Assembly (NCBI GenBank): GCA_043228905.1
Contig: JBHGNT010000001.1
Span: forward strand, 24,862,001-24,926,000
Length of the DNA: 64,000 nt
From: Azolla caroliniana
Lineage: Eukaryota > Polypodiophyta
Reading direction: 5' to 3'
The notes under the pieces were generated by a model that made no database searches, had not been told where the DNA came from, and saw only the letters and a program-made list of their open reading frames with translations. The stretch's first letter is position 1; every line of letters begins with the position of its first letter. Made by a program: the position numbers and the translations under genes. Positions 10,196-19,235 of this stretch are shown piece by piece.

Positions 10196-11358
10196 TCGTC
10201 TACGAGAGGGTTGCCTTCTTGTTCATGCACTTTTTGTGTGTATGCTTTGATGCGGAAGGTTTTTTTTTCTTTACGCATATAGATTATATCGTTCCCGAAA
10301 TCCATTACCAAGCGTCTTATATGTAGCAATGGTCTTCCTAGTAAGCACTCGTAGGCCACATGGTTGGATGATCTTGTGACGATGAAGGTGAGATTGAACT
10401 CCACTCCGTGGATAGTGAAGTGATGCGCAGGGATCATGCCTTCTGGCCTTTGGATGGACCCATCTGCCATTCGTAGTTTGACATCTGAAGGAAGCGTTTT
10501 TGGACTCCCCCACTTACACCAACATTCGTAACTGATGACACTTACCCCTACTCCGATGTCAATGATTGCGTCACACGTCTTACCATTGATGCAGACTAGT
10601 AGGGTGAAACTAGTATCGTCGCTCTCGAAGTGAGCTTCGTGGACATCGACTGGCGGTCCTTTGGGTTGTTTGAGGACTGTGGACGTATGAGGAGTGTGGG
10701 TGTGTATCCTTTCACCATACCCTGCCGATAGGCTACCATTGAGGCGTCGGAGGACGTTGTGCCACGGTTGAATGTTGAGTTTGAGTAGTTCTTCGAGCGT
10801 GAACTCTATTTCCTTGGCGAGTAGAGGTCGTAGCAGGGGATTGTCGGCAACGAAGGTGCCAGTGTAGCTCTGCACTTCGTGTAATGTGAGTCGCAAACTT
10901 AAATTTAAGATTTGTTGGAGTAGGGCTGTGTTGACCTCTTTGATCGGGGTAGGATGGCAAGTGGGGGTGTCGATTGATGTGACGACGGGGGGAGGTGAGG
11001 GGTTTACCCATTCTTCCAGTTGGTCAAAGTTTAAGCTTGGGAGACTAAGTGATTTTTCGAACTGTTCGTAGCGTAAGAGCTTGATGTATTCTTCTACCTT
11101 TTGTTTCTCAGCTATTGGTTTTGGGTATGCCGCTAGGTGTGCCGGTAGTTCTTTATTCGGATTGACAGGTAATGTTTCTATGTCTCCCTCCGGTTCTTGA
11201 TCTTGTTTTGAGGTCTGCGTGGAGTTATTCTTTCTAGATTTTCGTCTCTTATGTGTGGTCGCGGGGAGACCTTGATCTTGGTATTTTAAATTGTGTGCTA
11301 CTCGTTGGACCCATGTGATGACATTGGCACAGATCGTGGATGGTACAATGGACAACAA
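10174..11358 (-). pseudogene. Gag C-terminus and protease of element 1
   Basis: The 394-residue frame begins after a CCHC knuckle (CPGCGKEHLVPDC, about 11390-11430 in the same frame). A charged linker follows, then a retropepsin domain: 'KTCDAIIDIGVGVSVIS' (D-I-G where D-T/S-G is usual), 'MADGS', and 'ECLLGRPLLHIRR'. The catalytic Asp is kept but the following Thr/Ser is Ile. This is the protease in its standard place between Gag and RT. Confidence 0.75.
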
Positions 11359-13377
11359 ATTTGTGCCGACCCTTTTCTTCTTTTCCGGGCAATCAGGTAC
11401 TAAGTGTTCCTTACCGCACCCTGGGCATGATGCTTTTCTCTAGAACCATTCGATAAGGTCCTGCGATTGTTGGGTGAGACCTTGCGCCGGTGGTTGTGGG
11501 GGTGTGTCGAGTGGGAGGTGTCATGGTCGTTGGGCCATCCGGTTGTAGTATTCATGTTTGGTTGGGCACTCGCTAACCATATGTGGGCCTTGGCAATTGA
11601 AACATTTCAATTCTGACCCCCTTAGACCATTATTGTTGCGGTATCCCATTGGGGGTCCACGTTGTTCCCCTCTCAGGACGTACACTAGTATTTGGTCACC
11701 TTCGAAGTCCACGAAGTGGGACAACACCTCTTCTTCAATGCCGTACTCCCGGTACGAGTCTTCATATTCGGGGGTGCTCGCCCCGACCTGGGTTTGGTTA
11801 TCTGTGGTATATTCTAGTTCAGCGAGGCGGGCGTCGATGCGTGGTAGTGGGGGCTATTGAGGGAGTATCGCTGGTAGTGGTGGGCGGCTAAGTGGTGGAG
11901 GTGAGCGTGGGTGTTCCACCATTGACGTTTGGCCGTACCTTCCGGTGGGGGCTTGCCAGCAGTTCTCTTGCGTATGCATCACGAAAGCTTTGCACCACTT
12001 ACAGTATTGCAGTCGTCGTTGATGGAGGAGGGGACACTCATGTCCTGTGTGGTGGCTGTGGCATACCGTGCACCTTACATTTTCTCGTTGGGTGTATGCT
12101 TGGGGTCTTTCTATACGGGGTGTTCGCGGTGGTGTAGGTAGAGTAGGGGTGGGGTTTGAGGATTTCTCGCGGTTGTTCATAGGTGCTTGAGTGGGTATCT
12201 GTAACCCACTCATTGAATCTTCAAAGGTCATCACTATTGTGTAGGCTTCAGCGAGCGATCGACACATCCTGGCAATCAGGAAATTTTGGAGTGTCAGATC
12301 GAACAACCCATTAATGAAAGGGCTCATCAACTTGTCATCTGACATCTTGTCGCTCGGGCTACAACGATGATGCAGGATTTTCGTGCGACGTATGTAGTCC
12401 CTGACCGTTTCGTTTGCTTCTTGCTTGAGGGCGAAAAGTTGGTCAATCGGGTTCCATTTATTCCCTCGGCGAGCGAAGTTTATCAAGAAATCTTCGATGA
12501 CATGTACTCGAAATCGGCGGCGATGTCTTCATTCAAGGTTCAAAACCAAATTCTGGCTTGGTCATTAAATGTAAGTCCAAACGCAGCTACCTTGGTGATC
12601 TCTGTGAGGGGTTCATAAGCACGACAAATCTGCTTCAACCTCTCGACGTGATCATAGGCATCACCGAAACCGAGGAAACTGGGTACTAGTTTAGAAATGG
12701 AAGCACTCTTCCCACTGTCATTTGTGAGGTTTCTCGGATGATTTGTGGGTGCTCTCTCTTTTTCCATCAATGCTACAAGAGTTTGGATGGATTGTAGTAC
12801 TAGTGCGAGTTCAGCATTTGGGGTTGTAGGGGTAGCTTGGTTAGGTGTAGGGGTTGTGCCCATGCATGGTGGTGTTAGGTGTCGTCGTGTGTGGGCGTCG
12901 TTCGGGCTGTCCCCCGTTGTGCTCGAATGTGGTACGGGGTTGTGCTCCTGACCTCGGGGGTGCATGTGCGACGATGTTTCTAGGAGGTGAATTTTTTGTT
13001 GCACTCGTGTGAATGTATCCTTCCTTTCCGCCAAAGCGGCTTCGATATCTCGAGTGGTGCTTTCCGGTTGACCTCCTTTCGTAAGTTGTGCCATCCATAG
13101 ATTGATTTCGTGTTCTATCACCCGTAACTCTACACTGTCGCTCTACACTGAGTGGGTCTGCCATTGGGCTCTCCTGTAGTGGGGGTGTGTTGAGAGGTGC
13201 TTTAATTCCTGGGCTCGATGGGAGGTTCATGTTTGGTAGCATCCCTGGAGTTAGCCACCCTCTGTGGTACCGAGTCGGGTTAGGTGGGATGGCATCGTGG
13301 GTTTGGTTGGTTTGGGTGGACTCTTCCTTGCGTGTGGATCGAGTTTGGAACATCTCTGTCCATGAGGATCTAGCCAT
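11359..13377 (-). pseudogene. Gag of element 1, with several zinc knuckles
   Basis: The minus strand carries a Ty3 Gag broken by stops (about 11440, 11521, 11852) and frameshifts (about 12487 and 13100). The capsid part reads 'FGDAYDHVERLKQICRAY' and 'FALKQEANETVRDYIRRTK' (Retrotrans_gag style). Knuckle-like motifs follow: CTVCHSHHTGHEC, CKWCKAFVMHTQENC and CFNCQGPHMVSEC, plus CPGCGKEHLVPDC next to the protease frame. Four such motifs in one Gag is more than the one or two usually seen. Confidence 0.75.
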
Positions 13378-13394
13378 GTTTTCTAGTCAAGCTT

Positions 13395-13645
13395 TTATAG
13401 GTTCGTCGAAGGATGAATCTTCGTCGAAGGATGAATCCTCGTAGAAGGATGAATCCTCGTCGGAGGATGAATCTTCGTCGGAAGTTGAATCTTCGTCAAA
13501 GGATGAATCCTCATAGAAGGTTGAATCTTCGTCGGAGGATGACTCTTCGTCAGAGGATGAATCCTCATAGAAGGATGAATCTTCGTCGCAGGTTGAATCT
13601 TCGTCGAAGGATAAATCTTCGTCGATGGATGAAGGTTTGGCGAAC
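13395..13645. repeat. Minisatellite at the 5' end of element 1 gag
   Basis: About 14 copies of an 18-bp motif (GTCGAAGGATGAATCTTC and variants, some with CTCATAGAAGG) lie between the leader and gag. On the minus strand it reads as (K/R)IHP(S/P)T repeats, which stay open and connect to the gag frame region. It looks like expansion of one short unit; whether it was translated is unclear. Confidence 0.8.
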
Positions 13646-13794
13646 TCTGTTCTTTCGATGAACTTTGCGTGGGAAATTCAAACTTTTTGGCGCCAACGGT
13701 CGTTTCGTGTCCCGTGGAATGATCGTAAGCCACGAGACTCGCGGTGGTTACGCTCGCCTTGTAACGGCTCAATCTCCACAATGTTTAATGTTAA

Positions 13795-13985
13795 CCGAAC
13801 GAATAAACAAAAAATCGACTTAATTAAACTATGAAATAGTGAAGAAAAACAAAAAATCAACTTAATTAAACTATGAAATAGTGAACAAAAACAGAAAATC
13901 AACTTAATTAAACTATGAAATAGTGAGGAAAAACAGAAAATCAACTTAATTGAACTATGAAATAATAAGAAAAACAGAAAATGGT
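13795..13985. repeat. Tandem ~44-bp repeat in the leader of element 1
   Basis: Four near-identical units contain 'AATCAACTTAATTAAACTA' and 'TGAAATAGTGA'. They lie between the primer-binding site and the gag minisatellite, that is, in the transcribed untranslated leader. No function is evident. Confidence 0.8.
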
Positions 13986-14066
13986 GGTTCTCTTGCGATT
14001 TCTTCCTTCGTAAAGTGGTTTGCCTCTGAGTTTTTGACTCCTCGAAAATAGGCTTCAAGCGTCGAT

Positions 14067-14094
14067 CGTCTCCCCGGCAGCAGCGCCAAATAGA
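14067..14094 (-). promoter_or_regulatory. Primer-binding site of element 1 (tRNA-Asp-like)
   Basis: Next to the right LTR the minus strand reads TTTGGCGCTGCTGCCGGGG. This resembles the TGGCGCCGTTGCCGGGGA site, complementary to tRNA-Asp, used by several plant Ty3 lineages, with two or three mismatches. It fixes the element's direction (minus) and makes the right LTR the 5' LTR. Confidence 0.65.
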
Positions 14095-14559
14095 TGTGTA
14101 CTATCTATGTATCGACGGAGTTAAACCCTCGATCTCGTTTGCGAAGTTCGAACCGGCGTCTACCCTTTTGATGGCTAATCGGGCAGAGGTAGTTGTCGGA
14201 TACCTCCGAGCCTCACACTCACTTAACGATTGGTAAATGATTAAGCATGATATCTCTCTCACTCTCTCAAGCTCTCTCTCATAAACAATAGGTTAATAGA
14301 TATAGACAATAAGAAGGAAGAGTATGTTTATTAACCCTCTTTGCTAAGAGGTCTAGCACCAACAAGGAGAGAGATTAGTGTTGTCTAACTAAACACCTCA
14401 CTAATCTCTCTTAAGCTCAAAGGTTACAAGAAGGAGGAGAGGAAGCTCTAGCTCTAATCAATAGGAGATCTTTACAAATGGGAGAACCCCTACAAAGCCA
14501 CTATTATGTGGTTTATATAGCTTTCACGTTTAGGGTATGGGCCTTTCACACTTGGACGT
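14095..14559 (-). repeat. Right (5') LTR of element 1, interrupted by element 2
   Basis: The first ~288 bp match the left LTR. Further on, the minus strand has a TATA box (CTATATAAACC, complement near 14513-14522), so the U3 extends beyond. It is broken at 14560 by element 2, with ACGT duplicated on both sides, and continues at 18205. Confidence 0.75.
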
Positions 14560-14687
14560 TGTCGTGCCTTTCGGCTCCGGATCGTTGCGTGAGTCGGGTG
14601 GGAACCACTGGGGTTTTGGACTAGGAGAAAGAAGAATATGAGATGAGGCTAGTAATGAATAGATTATTAGAAAGAGAGATAGAAATT

Positions 14688-14821
14688 TCGTGAATCCCAC
14701 GAGTGTATTTTATTCGATTAATCAATATTTAGATAAGAATATGTATTTAGATTGAAAGAAAGATATAAGAAACTTGTGAATCCCACAAGTATAGATTATA
14801 TTATTTTCGTGAATCCCACGA
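14688..14821. promoter_or_regulatory. Three stem-loops with an identical AATCC loop in the element 2 LTR
   Basis: TCGTG-AATCC-CACGA occurs at 14688-14702 and 14807-14821, and CTTGTG-AATCC-CACAAG at 14773-14789. All stems are perfect. In the middle copy a C-G pair is replaced by T-A on both arms. The right LTR repeats the set at 17542-17556, 17627-17643 and 17661-17675. They lie downstream of the TATA box in element direction, so they should be in the RNA, where the loop reads GGAUU. Confidence 0.7.
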
Positions 14822-15181
14822 TTATATTAATCGGTTGGTGTTTTCGGAAATATATCCAATTTCCAAATATTTCACACACCTATTACATTGTGCTCCCCAT
14901 CCTTATGTAGTGATGGGAGAGACTAAGCATAGCTACATGCTTTTTTTCTAATATGTTCATGCACACTAAATATGCATGTGATGCTTTTCTAATCCTTGCT
15001 TTTATTTGCTAAATATAGTGCTCATGCACGCTAGATGTGCATGAGTCACTTTTTAGTTGCTTGCGTTTTTCTATAAAATATTCACGCACTCTAAAAATGC
15101 ATGGTTTACCTTTTAATAAAGGTAGGCGCAAATAAAGCACTTATAGTTATTAAATCTATTTATAGAACACTAAAGATAAGG

Positions 15182-15235
15182 TAGCATAATGGTAAAGTTG
15201 AGGTTTGGCTACGTGGAGGTATAGGGTTTGAATCT
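15182..15235 (+). promoter_or_regulatory. tRNA-like pol III promoter (A and B boxes) in the element 2 LTR
   Basis: TAGCATAATGGT (15182-15193) matches 11 of 12 positions of the A-box consensus TRGCNNARYNGG. GGTTTGAATCT (15225-15235) matches 9 of 11 of the B box GGTTCGANTCC. The 31-nt spacing is tRNA-like. T runs at about 15308-15319 could end a pol III transcript of about 150 nt. It points opposite to the element and is present in both LTRs (18035-18088 on the right). A captured tRNA-derived SINE head is the simplest reading. Confidence 0.6.
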
Positions 15236-15347
15236 TGCCCTATGCACGTGATAAATATCTTGATATATTATTTTATTTATTTATATGTAATTAAATCGGT
15301 TATATTATTTTTACTTTTTCACGTAGTGTACGAAATACACTACGACA

Positions 15348-15362
15348 CTCGCCCCCTCCGAA
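15348..15362 (-). promoter_or_regulatory. Polypurine tract of element 2
   Basis: The minus strand reads GGAGGGGGCGAG directly before the 3' LTR. Element 3 has the similar GGTGGGGGCGGA in the same place, and the neighbouring bases are also alike ('CCGGTATG' on the plus strand in both). This supports a shared origin of the two 3' ends. Confidence 0.75.
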
Positions 15363-16121
15363 CCCGCACATCCTCCGGTATGTGCCGAAGTTGCCGATGC
15401 TCGTTGTCTCCCCTTCATCCTCCGTTTGTCCCGCTATGTCAACTTTGTCTCTCCATTTTGAGTAGACCCATTCTTTCCACCCGAACCATTGTCGCCATCC
15501 GATCCACCATATTCTTTGTTCTCTCTCGTCATATTCTTGGCCCTTGTCATTCGTGGTAGTGTCTTTTACTGGCCTCTTTGTTGTCTTCATCAACCTTGAC
15601 TTTTTTCCGGATCGCTCTCGTCCGATCGACTTTCGGTTTGATCGGCTTCCGATCGGATTCGTATTCGGCCGAATCGGAATCGGTTGTTCGGTTTCGATTG
15701 AGTCGGTCTCCTTCCGGCCCGGTTTCGATCTATCGGTTTTGGTTTCGGTTGGCTTTCTTTTCCTCGTTTTCACCGGCCTCGACCGGTCCCACCTCCGATT
15801 GAGTCGGATTAGCTTCTTTCCGGATCCGTCTCGTCCGATTGGCTTTCGGCTAGGTCGGCTTCCATCCATATTCGCGTTCGGCCAAGTCAGACTCAGTCGA
15901 CCGGTTTTGACCAAGTCGATCCCTTTTCGGGTCGGCTTTCTTTCGGGTCGTCTTTCGGCCGAATCCTCATTCGCCCGATTCAGCTTTCGTTTGTGTCGTC
16001 TTTCGGCCGAATTCTCTTCCTTTCGGTTCGGCTTTCTTTCGGGTCGACTTTCGGTCGAATCCTCTTTTACCCGGTTCAGCTTTCTTTCGGATCGGAATCC
16101 CATCCGGATCACCTTCCATCC
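15363..16121 (-). CDS. Basic repeat extension downstream of element 2 Gag, after a TGA
   Basis: The Gag frame stops at TGA (16122-16124) but stays open in the same frame to about 15300. It gives about 270 residues very rich in Arg, Lys and Glu, built from degenerate units such as 'SAERRPERKPNRKEENS' and later 'DRSRPVKTRKRKP'. The underlying DNA has imperfect ~45-bp repeats ('TTTCGGCCGAATCCTC' style). The bias suggests a nucleic-acid-binding tail, perhaps made by stop readthrough, or simply a repeat that lacks stops. No known domain is recognised. Readthrough is inference. Confidence 0.45.
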
Positions 16122-17462
16122 TCACTGGCTTCCGACTTTACCTTTCTTGCCGCCACCTCCCGTCTCTCCGGTCTCACGTTGCTTCTCAGACACAACCGCC
16201 GAAATCTCTAGGATTAGTGGGTAGGAATCCTCGGTATTATCATCCTCCATTGTTTCACCCATAGCCATATTCTCGGCTATCTCTCCGTCGTATGCATCGA
16301 CTTCGACCTTTGTTTTCTCTCCGCCACCTTCCGTCTCTTCGGTCTCACGTTGCCTTTCGAACGCAACCGCCGGAGTCTCTGGAATTAGTGGTGGGGAAGT
16401 CTCGATATGGCCATCCGCCATTGATTCGTCCATAGCCACCTTCGATTCGATGTCATGTTTCGTGGCGACCTCCTCAATCAAGTCCTCCTTGCTCTCTTTC
16501 ACTGCATCAATTATGCAAACATCAATTATGCTTACCCCTTTTTCACCCGATGTTTCGGACACTTGTATTCCGAAATCTTCTTCTACACTTGGGTTATCGG
16601 CCTTATCCTTCGCCGTCATTCTTTCGCAAGACAAGAGGGTAGCTTGTTTTACACCCTCTTCCGTCGCACCATCATGTTGTATTTCGGCCTTCATATCGGC
16701 TCCATCGTTTGTCTTCAATCGACCATCCTTCATCGGCCATGTCGTTGACAAGATTCTCATCTTCCTCTCATCATGTCTCCGGCATACCCTTTCGACTTTG
16801 GCCCAATCCTCGGTAAGACCATTCGCACCGTCATCGTCTTCGAGTTCGATCCCGATGTCCATCCTTTCTTTTCGATCGATCGATTTTACGAACATTAGGA
16901 CTTTATCCTCTCCCACCAATCGTTGTTCCCGCTCCGAGAGTTGAGCAAGACGATGCTCGAACTCTAGGAATGCTTGTGTTGCACTTCGGTGGGTCTTCTC
17001 CGATGCCACCCATTCGTCGAATTTTCGCCGATCTTGTCCCTTTGATCTCTTGTAATCATATGCCTCTCGTAAAGCTTCTTCGAATGACCCCCATGTCGAG
17101 TTTTGTTGTCGTATCTTGTGGATTCTCTCTTGTAGCTCATCCGTGGCCACCCGATTGAAGGATGTCACTTGCAATCCTTCCGGTATCCCACATCGTATCA
17201 TCTCTGCCTTGTAGTCATGTAGATAGCGTGACAGATCATTTCCGTTGAATTGTCCGTTTCGTTGTACGAGCCGCTTTACTGCCCCCGTGATCTCCGACAT
17301 CACTCGTTGTTCTTGTAGCATCCGCTCGAACATCATCATCATCGTTATGCTCATTGCCTCTTGTTGATTCTCCATCTCCTTGCCACCCGCCTTCACGTCG
17401 GGTTCACCAACTGTGTCGTGCCTTTCGGCTCCGGATCGTTGCGTGAGTCGGGTGGGAACCAC
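16122..17462 (-). CDS. Gag-like protein of element 2
   Basis: The 446-residue frame has a capsid-like region ('LSRYLHDYKAEMIRCGIPEG', 'QAFLEFEHRLAQLSEREQRL', 'KVLMFVKSIDRKERMDIG'). This aligns block by block with element 3 Gag ('YLASYRAEMLMRDIPEERRL', 'LLREFEDRFARLSALDRTIL', 'RVLLFVKSVDARDREQVGS'). The frame runs back through the primer-binding site into the LTR; the real start is likely the Met at 'MENQQEAMSI', about 17375. The C-terminal half is acidic and repetitive. No zinc knuckle was seen, unlike element 3. It probably forms particles with enzymes supplied by an autonomous relative. Confidence 0.75.
   Translation of the reverse strand: MVPTRLTQRSGAERHDTVGEPDVKAGGKEMENQQEAMSITMMMMFERMLQEQRVMSEITGAVKRLVQRNGQFNGNDLSRYLHDYKAEMIRCGIPEGLQVTSFNRVATDELQERIHKIRQQNSTWGSFEEALREAYDYKRSKGQDRRKFDEWVASEKTHRSATQAFLEFEHRLAQLSEREQRLVGEDKVLMFVKSIDRKERMDIGIELEDDDGANGLTEDWAKVERVCRRHDERKMRILSTTWPMKDGRLKTNDGADMKAEIQHDGATEEGVKQATLLSCERMTAKDKADNPSVEEDFGIQVSETSGEKGVSIIDVCIIDAVKESKEDLIEEVATKHDIESKVAMDESMADGHIETSPPLIPETPAVAFERQRETEETEGGGEKTKVEVDAYDGEIAENMAMGETMEDDNTEDSYPLILEISAVVSEKQRETGETGGGGKKGKVGSQ
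17394..17410 (-). promoter_or_regulatory. Primer-binding site of element 2
   Basis: The minus strand reads TTGGTGAACCCGACGTG, three bases from the end of the 5' LTR. Exactly the same 17 bases, at the same 3-base offset, are found in element 3 (57748-57764). I do not assign the tRNA. Confidence 0.65.
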
Positions 17463-18200
17463 TGGGGTTTTGGACTAGGAGAAAGAAGAATATGAGATGA
17501 GGCTAGTAATGAATAGATTATTAGAAAGAGAGATAGAAATTTCGTGAATCCCACGAGTGTATTTTATTCGATTAATCAATATTTAGATAAGAATATGTAT
17601 TTAGATTGAAAGAAAGATATAAGAAACTTGTGAATCCCACAAGTATAGATTATATTATTTTCGTGAATCCCACGATTATATTAATCGGTTGGTGTTTTCG
17701 GAAATATATCCAATTTCCAAATATTTCACACACCTATTACATTGTGCTCCCCATCCTTATGTAGTGATGGGAGAGACTAAGCATAGCTACATGCTTTTTT
17801 CTAATATGTTCATGCACACTAAATATGCATGTGATGCTTTTCTAATCCTTGCTTTTATTTGCTAAATATAGTGCTCATGCACGCTAGATGTGCATGAGTC
17901 ACTTTTTAGTTGCTTGCGTTTTTCTATAAAATATTCACGCACTCTAAAAATGCATGGTTTACCTTTTAATAAAGGTAGGCGCAAATAAAGCACTTATAGT
18001 TATTAAATCTATTTATAGAACACTAAAGATAAGGTAGCATAATGGTAAAGTTGAGGTTTGGCTACGTGGAGGTATAGGGTTTGAATCTTGCCCTATGCAC
18101 GTGATAAATATCTTGATATATTATTTTATTTATTTATATGTAATTAAATCGGTTATATTATTTTTACTTTTTCACGTAGTGTACGAAATACACTACGACA
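17414..18200 (-). repeat. Right (5') LTR of element 2
   Basis: This is the 787-bp partner of 14560-15347, identical by eye except for one fewer T in a T run near 17796. It ends TACGACA and is followed by ACGT at 18201-18204, the second copy of the target duplication. A and B boxes lie at 18035-18046 and 18078-18088. Confidence 0.9.
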
Positions 18201-18204
18201 ACGT

Positions 18205-18330
18205 CTCTTTGCTTTCTTTTCCTCTTGCCGTTTCCTCTTCGTACTACGTCCTTGTTGATGCGCTCTTATTCATGGATGGTTGTGTTGTTATCCCAGCGCT
18301 TAACATCATCCACTCATGACATTTTTCTTC
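18205..18330 (-). repeat. Remainder of the element 1 right LTR (U3 end)
   Basis: If element 2 is removed and one ACGT collapsed, the element 1 LTR sequence continues here. The outer boundary is not clear because the left LTR lacks this part. The ~150-bp repeat begins near 18330. The assignment rests on the nested insertion and is an inference. Confidence 0.5.
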
Positions 18331-19210
18331 AAACCCTCAACAACATCCTCACTCATCCTTTCAAAAATAAATCAACTTCCTCTTCCACAACATCCATCTT
18401 GCCAGTCATTGCCCGAGTCCTGTATCTCTCTATTTTCAACTAATTACAGTACATACACAAAACAAAATTAATCCACTCTCCTCACCCTCATGAAACCTTG
18501 CTTCTACCTCCGCCACCATCTTCACTCATCATTCTGAAAACTGAAAGTAAATAAGACTGCTTCAAAAATTTCCACATCAACTATCTCATCACTCGAGTCC
18601 TGTACATACAAAAACCAAAATGAATCCATTCTCCTGAAACCCTCATGAAACCTTGCTTCTACCTCCACCACCATCTTCACTCATCCTTCCAAAATTAAAT
18701 TAGCTTCATTTTCCATTACAACCATCTTGCCATTCATCGTCTGATTCCTGTACTAACAAAAACCAGAATGAATCCACTCTCCTCAAACACTCATGAAACC
18801 TTGCTTCCGCCTCCGCCACCATCTTCACTCATCATGTCAAAATAAATCAGCTTCATTTTCCACTACAACCATCTTGCCATTCATGGCCCGAGTTTGTACC
18901 TACAAAAAGAAGACCAGAATGAATCCACTCTCCTCAAACCCTCATGAAACCTTGCTTGTGCCTCCGCCACCATCTTCACTCATCATTCTAAAAACTGAAA
19001 ATAAATAAGTCTACTTCAAAAAAACTTCCACATCAAAGCATCTCGCCATTTTCCATCAAAATCCTCTCCATTTTCAGTACTTTCTTGTATATACACACTC
19101 CTCAGACCATCATGAAAATTTGTATTTGCCTCCATCCCCGTCTTCATTCATCGTTCTAAAAGTTACAATAACTAAATATGCTTCAAAATAATTCCACAGC
19201 AACCCTCTCG
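18331..19210. repeat. Tandem repeat array, unit about 150 bp
   Basis: The motif 'CTCATGAAACCTTGCTTC' recurs near 18485, 18641, 18789 and 18940, with a weaker copy near 19108, spacings of about 148-168 bp. Each unit also carries 'GCCACCATCTTCACTCATC' and 'CATCTTGCCATTCAT'-type stretches. A related single copy lies at about 4880-5035. No coding potential is evident. Confidence 0.75.
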
Positions 19211-19235
19211 CCATTTTCACCAAATTCCATGTTGT

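Larger units (their letters stand above)
5070..14559 (-). mobile_element. Ty3-type LTR retrotransposon, old and nested (element 1)
   Basis: Element 1 lies on the minus strand. The shared LTR sequence starts TGTGTACTATC at 5070 (left) and 14095 (right), with a tRNA-Asp-like primer-binding site next to the right LTR. Between them, in minus-strand order, are gag with several zinc knuckles, protease, reverse transcriptase, RNase H, integrase and a further protease-like domain. Many stops and frameshifts show it is dead. It is interrupted twice: by a solo LTR at 7959-8670, and by element 2, which splits the right LTR at 14560 (the remainder is at 18205 onward). Its target duplication could not be identified. 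Confidence 0.85.
14560..15347 (-). repeat. Left (3') LTR of element 2
   Basis: The LTR starts TGTCGTGCC and ends TACGACA. Read on the minus strand it has: a perfect 8-bp hairpin at the U3 end (CGTAGTGT/ACACTACG, 15322-15344); plus-strand A/B boxes at 15182-15235; a TATA box (CTATAAATAG, complement of 15156-15165); and three stem-loops with loop AATCC (14688-14702, 14773-14789, 14807-14821) in the transcribed part. The same features recur in the right LTR. Confidence 0.9.
14560..18200 (-). mobile_element. Young gag-only LTR retrotransposon (element 2, TR-GAG type)
   Basis: Two LTRs (14560-15347, 788 bp; 17414-18200, 787 bp) enclose about 2.07 kb and are flanked by ACGT duplications (14556-14559, 18201-18204). 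By eye the LTRs differ only in the length of one T run (7 vs 6), so the insertion is recent. The internal region, on the minus strand, has a primer-binding site, a Gag reading frame, a basic repeat extension and a polypurine tract. There is no protease, RT, RNase H or integrase, so it must borrow enzymes. The Gag, primer-binding site and polypurine region are related to those of element 3. Confidence 0.9.

Noticed and set aside
15544-16224. Plus-strand frames of up to 226 codons in element 2
   Set aside because: They lie opposite the Gag extension and reflect the repeat composition. The primer-binding site and polypurine tract fix the element on the minus strand.
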